Shown here: piece after piece, positions 61,698 through 64,000 of the stretch | How the letters are laid out: each line of letters opens with the position of its first letter | How positions within the stretch are numbered: the stretch's first letter is position 1 | Origin: an uncultured Oscillospiraceae bacterium | GTDB lineage: Bacteria > Bacillota > Clostridia > Oscillospirales > Ruminococcaceae | Length of the DNA stretch: 64,000 bases | Direction of reading: 5' to 3' | Assembly: GCA_910589145.1 (NCBI GenBank) | Contig: CAJUSD010000014.1 | Span: forward strand, 18,172-82,171 | Notes under the pieces: generated by a model | What the model saw: only the letters and a program-made list of their open reading frames with translations | Told to the model about the DNA's origin: nothing | Database searches by the model: none | Program-made: the position numbers and the translations under genes

Positions 61698-61868
61698 GCT
61701 CTCTCGCCCCTTTCGGATGTGTTAGAAAAAAGTCCTGTCAACATCGGGCAGCTTATCCATTATTATAATAAGCGTTCTGTATGATACTATGAAATAGATA
61801 TGAATTTTTCATAACATCCTTGGAAATGCTGGAATCTATATAAAACAGTCATTTTTTGACTCTCCCGC

Positions 61869-61897
61869 TTGACATCCAACAGGGGGAATAGTAGAAT
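61869..61897 (+). promoter_or_regulatory. promoter of guaA
   Basis: TTGACA (61869-61874), 17 bp, TAGAAT (61892-61897), 36 bp before the start codon. No purine riboswitch was seen between the promoter and the gene. Confidence 0.85.
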
Positions 61898-61933
61898 AAA
61901 TGGTATCTTTTTTACAAAGGAGCTGAAAGACAG

Positions 61934-63472
61934 ATGGCCCATCAACTGGTGATCGTTCTGGACTTTGGAGGACAATACAATCAACTTATCGCCCGGCGGG
62001 TGCGGGAGTGCGGCGTTTATTGCGAGGTTCACCCTTATCACATGTCTATTGAGGAGATAAAAGCCCGCAGCCCCATCGGTATTATCTTTACCGGAGGGCC
62101 GAACAGCGTTTATCTGGACGAATCCCCAAAGGTGGATCTGGAAATCTTTCAGCTGGGAATCCCGGTGCTGGGGCTTTGCTACGGCTGCCAGCTGATGGCC
62201 TATATCCTTTACGGGGAGGTAAAGTCTGCCCCTGCGCGGGAGTTTGGAAAAACCGAAACGACTTTTAAAACAGATTCCCTGCTGTTCCAGGGCCTGCCGG
62301 AGCGGGGAATCGTCTGGATGAGCCACAATGATTATATAGACAAGCTGCCCGAAGGATTCCAGGTGGCAGCTGCTACGGCAGACTGTCCCATAGCAGCTAT
62401 GGAGAATCCACAGGCAAAACTCTACGGCATGCAGTTCCACCCTGAAGTATTACATACTGAAAACGGGGAGGGTATGCTGCGCAATTTCCTTTACCGCGTC
62501 TGCGGGGCAAAGGGAGACTGGACCATGGGGGATTATGCCCGCAATTCCATCGCTGGGCTGAAGGAGAAAATCGGCGGCGGAAAGGTGCTGTTGGCCCTCT
62601 CCGGCGGGGTGGACAGCTCTGTCGCGGCGATGCTGTTGTCAAAGGCGGTTGGAAATCAGCTCACCTGCATTTTTGTAGACCATGGACTGATGCGCAAAAA
62701 TGAGGGCGACGAGGTGGAAGCGGTTTTCGGCCACGGGAATATGAACATCAACTTTGTGCGGGTCAACGCCGAAGAACGGTTTTTAAAGCGGCTTGCCGGA
62801 GTGACCGACCCGGAGACCAAGCGGAAGATCATCGGGGAGGAGTTCATCCGTGTCTTTGAGGAAGAAGCAAAGAAGATCGGGGCAGTGGATTTTCTGGCCC
62901 AGGGTACGATTTATCCCGATGTAATTGAGTCCGGCCTTGGGGATGCTGCGGTGATCAAAAGCCACCACAACGTGGGCGGCCTGCCGGATTATGTGGATTT
63001 CAAGGAGATTGTGGAGCCTCTCCGTTTGCTGTTTAAGGATGAGGTGCGCAAGCTGGGGACAGAGCTTGGCCTGCCGGATTATCTGGTATGGAGGCAGCCC
63101 TTCCCAGGGCCCGGGCTTGCAGTGCGGGTGCTGGGAGAGATCACCAAGGACAAGCTGGACATCCTGCAGGACGCGGACGCCATCTTCCGGGAGGAGATCG
63201 CCTCCGCCGGGCTGGACAGGAGCATCAACCAGTATTTTGCGGTACTGACTTCTATGCAGTCGGTGGGGGTTATGGGAGATGGGAGAACCTATGATTATAC
63301 TCTTGCCCTGCGGGGGGTGACAACCACCGACTTTATGACTGCGGACTGGGCCAGGATTCCTTATGACGTTTTGGACAGGGTTTCCAGCCGGATTGTCAAT
63401 GAGGTGGGGCATATCAGCAGGGTGGTTTATGATGTGACCAGTAAGCCGCCGGCGACCATTGAGTTCGAGTGA
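61934..63472 (+). CDS. guaA: GMP synthase (glutamine-hydrolysing) GuaA
   Basis: A 512-residue enzyme that aminates XMP to GMP. The N-terminal class I glutaminase domain has nucleophile Cys82 in GLCYGCQLMA and the His-Glu pair in MQFHPEVLH. The ATP-pyrophosphatase domain has the PP-loop LSGGVDSSVAA near residue 220. The C-terminal dimerisation domain ends KPPATIEFE, close to the usual KPPGTIEWE. ATG 61934 follows AAAGGAG. GC content rises in the last 1 kb relative to the neighbours. Confidence 0.97.
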   Translation: MAHQLVIVLDFGGQYNQLIARRVRECGVYCEVHPYHMSIEEIKARSPIGIIFTGGPNSVYLDESPKVDLEIFQLGIPVLGLCYGCQLMAYILYGEVKSAPAREFGKTETTFKTDSLLFQGLPERGIVWMSHNDYIDKLPEGFQVAAATADCPIAAMENPQAKLYGMQFHPEVLHTENGEGMLRNFLYRVCGAKGDWTMGDYARNSIAGLKEKIGGGKVLLALSGGVDSSVAAMLLSKAVGNQLTCIFVDHGLMRKNEGDEVEAVFGHGNMNINFVRVNAEERFLKRLAGVTDPETKRKIIGEEFIRVFEEEAKKIGAVDFLAQGTIYPDVIESGLGDAAVIKSHHNVGGLPDYVDFKEIVEPLRLLFKDEVRKLGTELGLPDYLVWRQPFPGPGLAVRVLGEITKDKLDILQDADAIFREEIASAGLDRSINQYFAVLTSMQSVGVMGDGRTYDYTLALRGVTTTDFMTADWARIPYDVLDRVSSRIVNEVGHISRVVYDVTSKPPATIEFE

Positions 63473-63479
63473 GAAGTAA

Positions 63480-63523
63480 AATTCCCGCAAGTCTTGAAAA
63501 ATCAAGGCTTGCGGGAATTTTTT
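63480..63523 (+). terminator. terminator of guaA
   Basis: AATTCCCGCAAG pairs with CTTGCGGGAATT and is followed by a T-run. Confidence 0.88.
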
Positions 63524-63532
63524 AATTGGCGG

Positions 63533-63550
63533 TGGGTACGATTTGGGTAC
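63533..63550. repeat. paired TGGGTAC repeats downstream of guaA
   Basis: TGGGTAC occurs at 63533-63539 and 63544-63550 in direct orientation, 60 bp after the guaA stop. Tandem motifs like this often flank attachment sites of integrated elements; here the reading is tentative. Confidence 0.3.
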
Positions 63551-63557
63551 AGATTTT

Positions 63558-64000
63558 TTAATCCAGATTATTGTTTATCAAACGGTGTTCTGTATCTTCC
63601 ATAACTTGGTCATGGAGCTGCTGGATGCTGAGGTCGAAAAAAGTATTTCCGTTTTGTTCGGGGTAAGTGTCCATCCAGCGGTCGTAATCCGTTTCAGCTT
63701 TAATAAGAGCTTCCCCGCGTTTTTTTGCATCTTTGATTTCATTGCATTTTTCTACATCTTCTAAAAATTTCTCGTAACGCTGACACCATGCGTTCATCAG
63801 CGTCAAGGTTTCAAAGCGTATTCCAACTGTATCATTACCTTCCTCGTCTTTGCACGCAAAAAGATGTCCGTTGTACTGCCGGGCAATCTGGAATAGGCGG
63901 TGCATGGCTTTAATCATGTCAAAATCGGAATTTTCCAGTACCTCCGGATTGACGGCAAGGGCATTTGCTATTTTTTCAAGTGATGAAGGCTTGGGATTGC
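63558..64000 (-). CDS. XRE-type helix-turn-helix regulator, 5' end beyond the window
   Basis: The frame is open to the window edge, past the internal ATG at 63917, giving 146 residues of the C-terminal part. Its edge sequence (PKPSSLEKIANALAVNPEVL) matches the last two helices of a Cro/CI-type DNA-binding domain. The remaining 120 residues form a helical domain of unknown role (for instance LFQIARQYNGHLFACKDEEG). Such regulators are common in mobile elements but also in chromosomes. The true start lies outside. Confidence 0.75.
   Translation of the reverse strand, partial: NPKPSSLEKIANALAVNPEVLENSDFDMIKAMHRLFQIARQYNGHLFACKDEEGNDTVGIRFETLTLMNAWCQRYEKFLEDVEKCNEIKDAKKRGEALIKAETDYDRWMDTYPEQNGNTFFDLSIQQLHDQVMEDTEHRLINNNLD

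Noticed and set aside
61698..61933. Guanine (purine) riboswitch upstream of guaA
   Set aside because: None of the conserved purine-aptamer segments occur between the TTGACA/TAGAAT promoter and the start codon.
1..64000. CRISPR arrays, rRNA genes, insertion sequences with transposase, replication origin
   Set aside because: I looked for regularly spaced repeats, rRNA signatures, transposase motifs and DnaA-box clusters and saw none.

Overview
The window reads as the chromosome of a low-to-moderate GC, Gram-positive, probably spore-forming gut clostridium, most likely of the Oscillospiraceae/Ruminococcaceae type. The reasons are Shine-Dalgarno-led genes with frequent TTG/GTG starts, a division and cell wall (dcw) gene order typical of that group, a SAM-I riboswitch on metK, an rpsF-ssb-rpsR operon with zinc-type S18, ECF vitamin uptake, lipoproteins, pectin and arabinan degrading enzymes, and many Cys-rich mini-proteins. 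The genus is inference; no 16S gene is present.

Layout. 1-600: a possible partial gene off the left edge and a tRNA-Pro(GGG) with its own promoter and terminator, all on the minus strand. 0.75-7.5 kb: a TetM-like ribosome-protection GTPase, an HD-domain hydrolase, and two half-size ABC exporters that should form an asymmetric heterodimer, separated by a 162-bp palindromic element. 7.8-24.5 kb: the dcw cluster, rsmH-ftsL-pbp(ftsI/spoVD)-murE-(zinc-ribbon ORF)-murF-mraY-ftsW-murG-murA-ftsQ-ftsZ. It covers lipid II synthesis and septation but lacks mraZ, murD, murC and ftsA. Its intergenic gaps are unusually long and full of hairpins and dispersed repeats.

24.7-29.9 kb: nucleoside hydrolase, GNAT acetyltransferase, cardiolipin synthase, an oligogalacturonate-lyase-like protein (minus strand), and a coiled-coil protein built on a 21-bp tandem repeat. 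29.9-40.4 kb, all minus: a 1771-residue surface protein, then an ABC system in which one permease is fused to an M1 metallopeptidase, and a DUF4097-type lipoprotein. 40.7-46.6 kb: a prokaryotic RING-finger/DUF2628 membrane protein, galU, rpsF-ssb-rpsR, a lipoprotein and a DUF6033-like protein. 46.8-53.4 kb: a Cys-rich protein and GH51 arabinofuranosidase (minus), an inositol-phosphatase family protein, an ECF S-component with a long structured leader, an M20 peptidase, a SUKH-like protein and a zinc-finger protein. 53.5-64 kb: metK with SAM-I riboswitch (minus), gltX, radA, a GME-fold protein, small hypothetical genes, a TVP38-family membrane protein, guaA, and the 3' part of an XRE-type regulator running off the right edge.

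The items I find most worth a second look are the structured leader of the ECF gene; two dispersed intergenic repeat blocks (A and B) lying upstream of murE, the nucleoside hydrolase gene and the RING-finger gene; the rsmH leader, which keeps GTGG-type repeats and an attenuator although mraZ is missing; the fused ABC permease/M1 peptidase module; and a possible integration boundary downstream of guaA.
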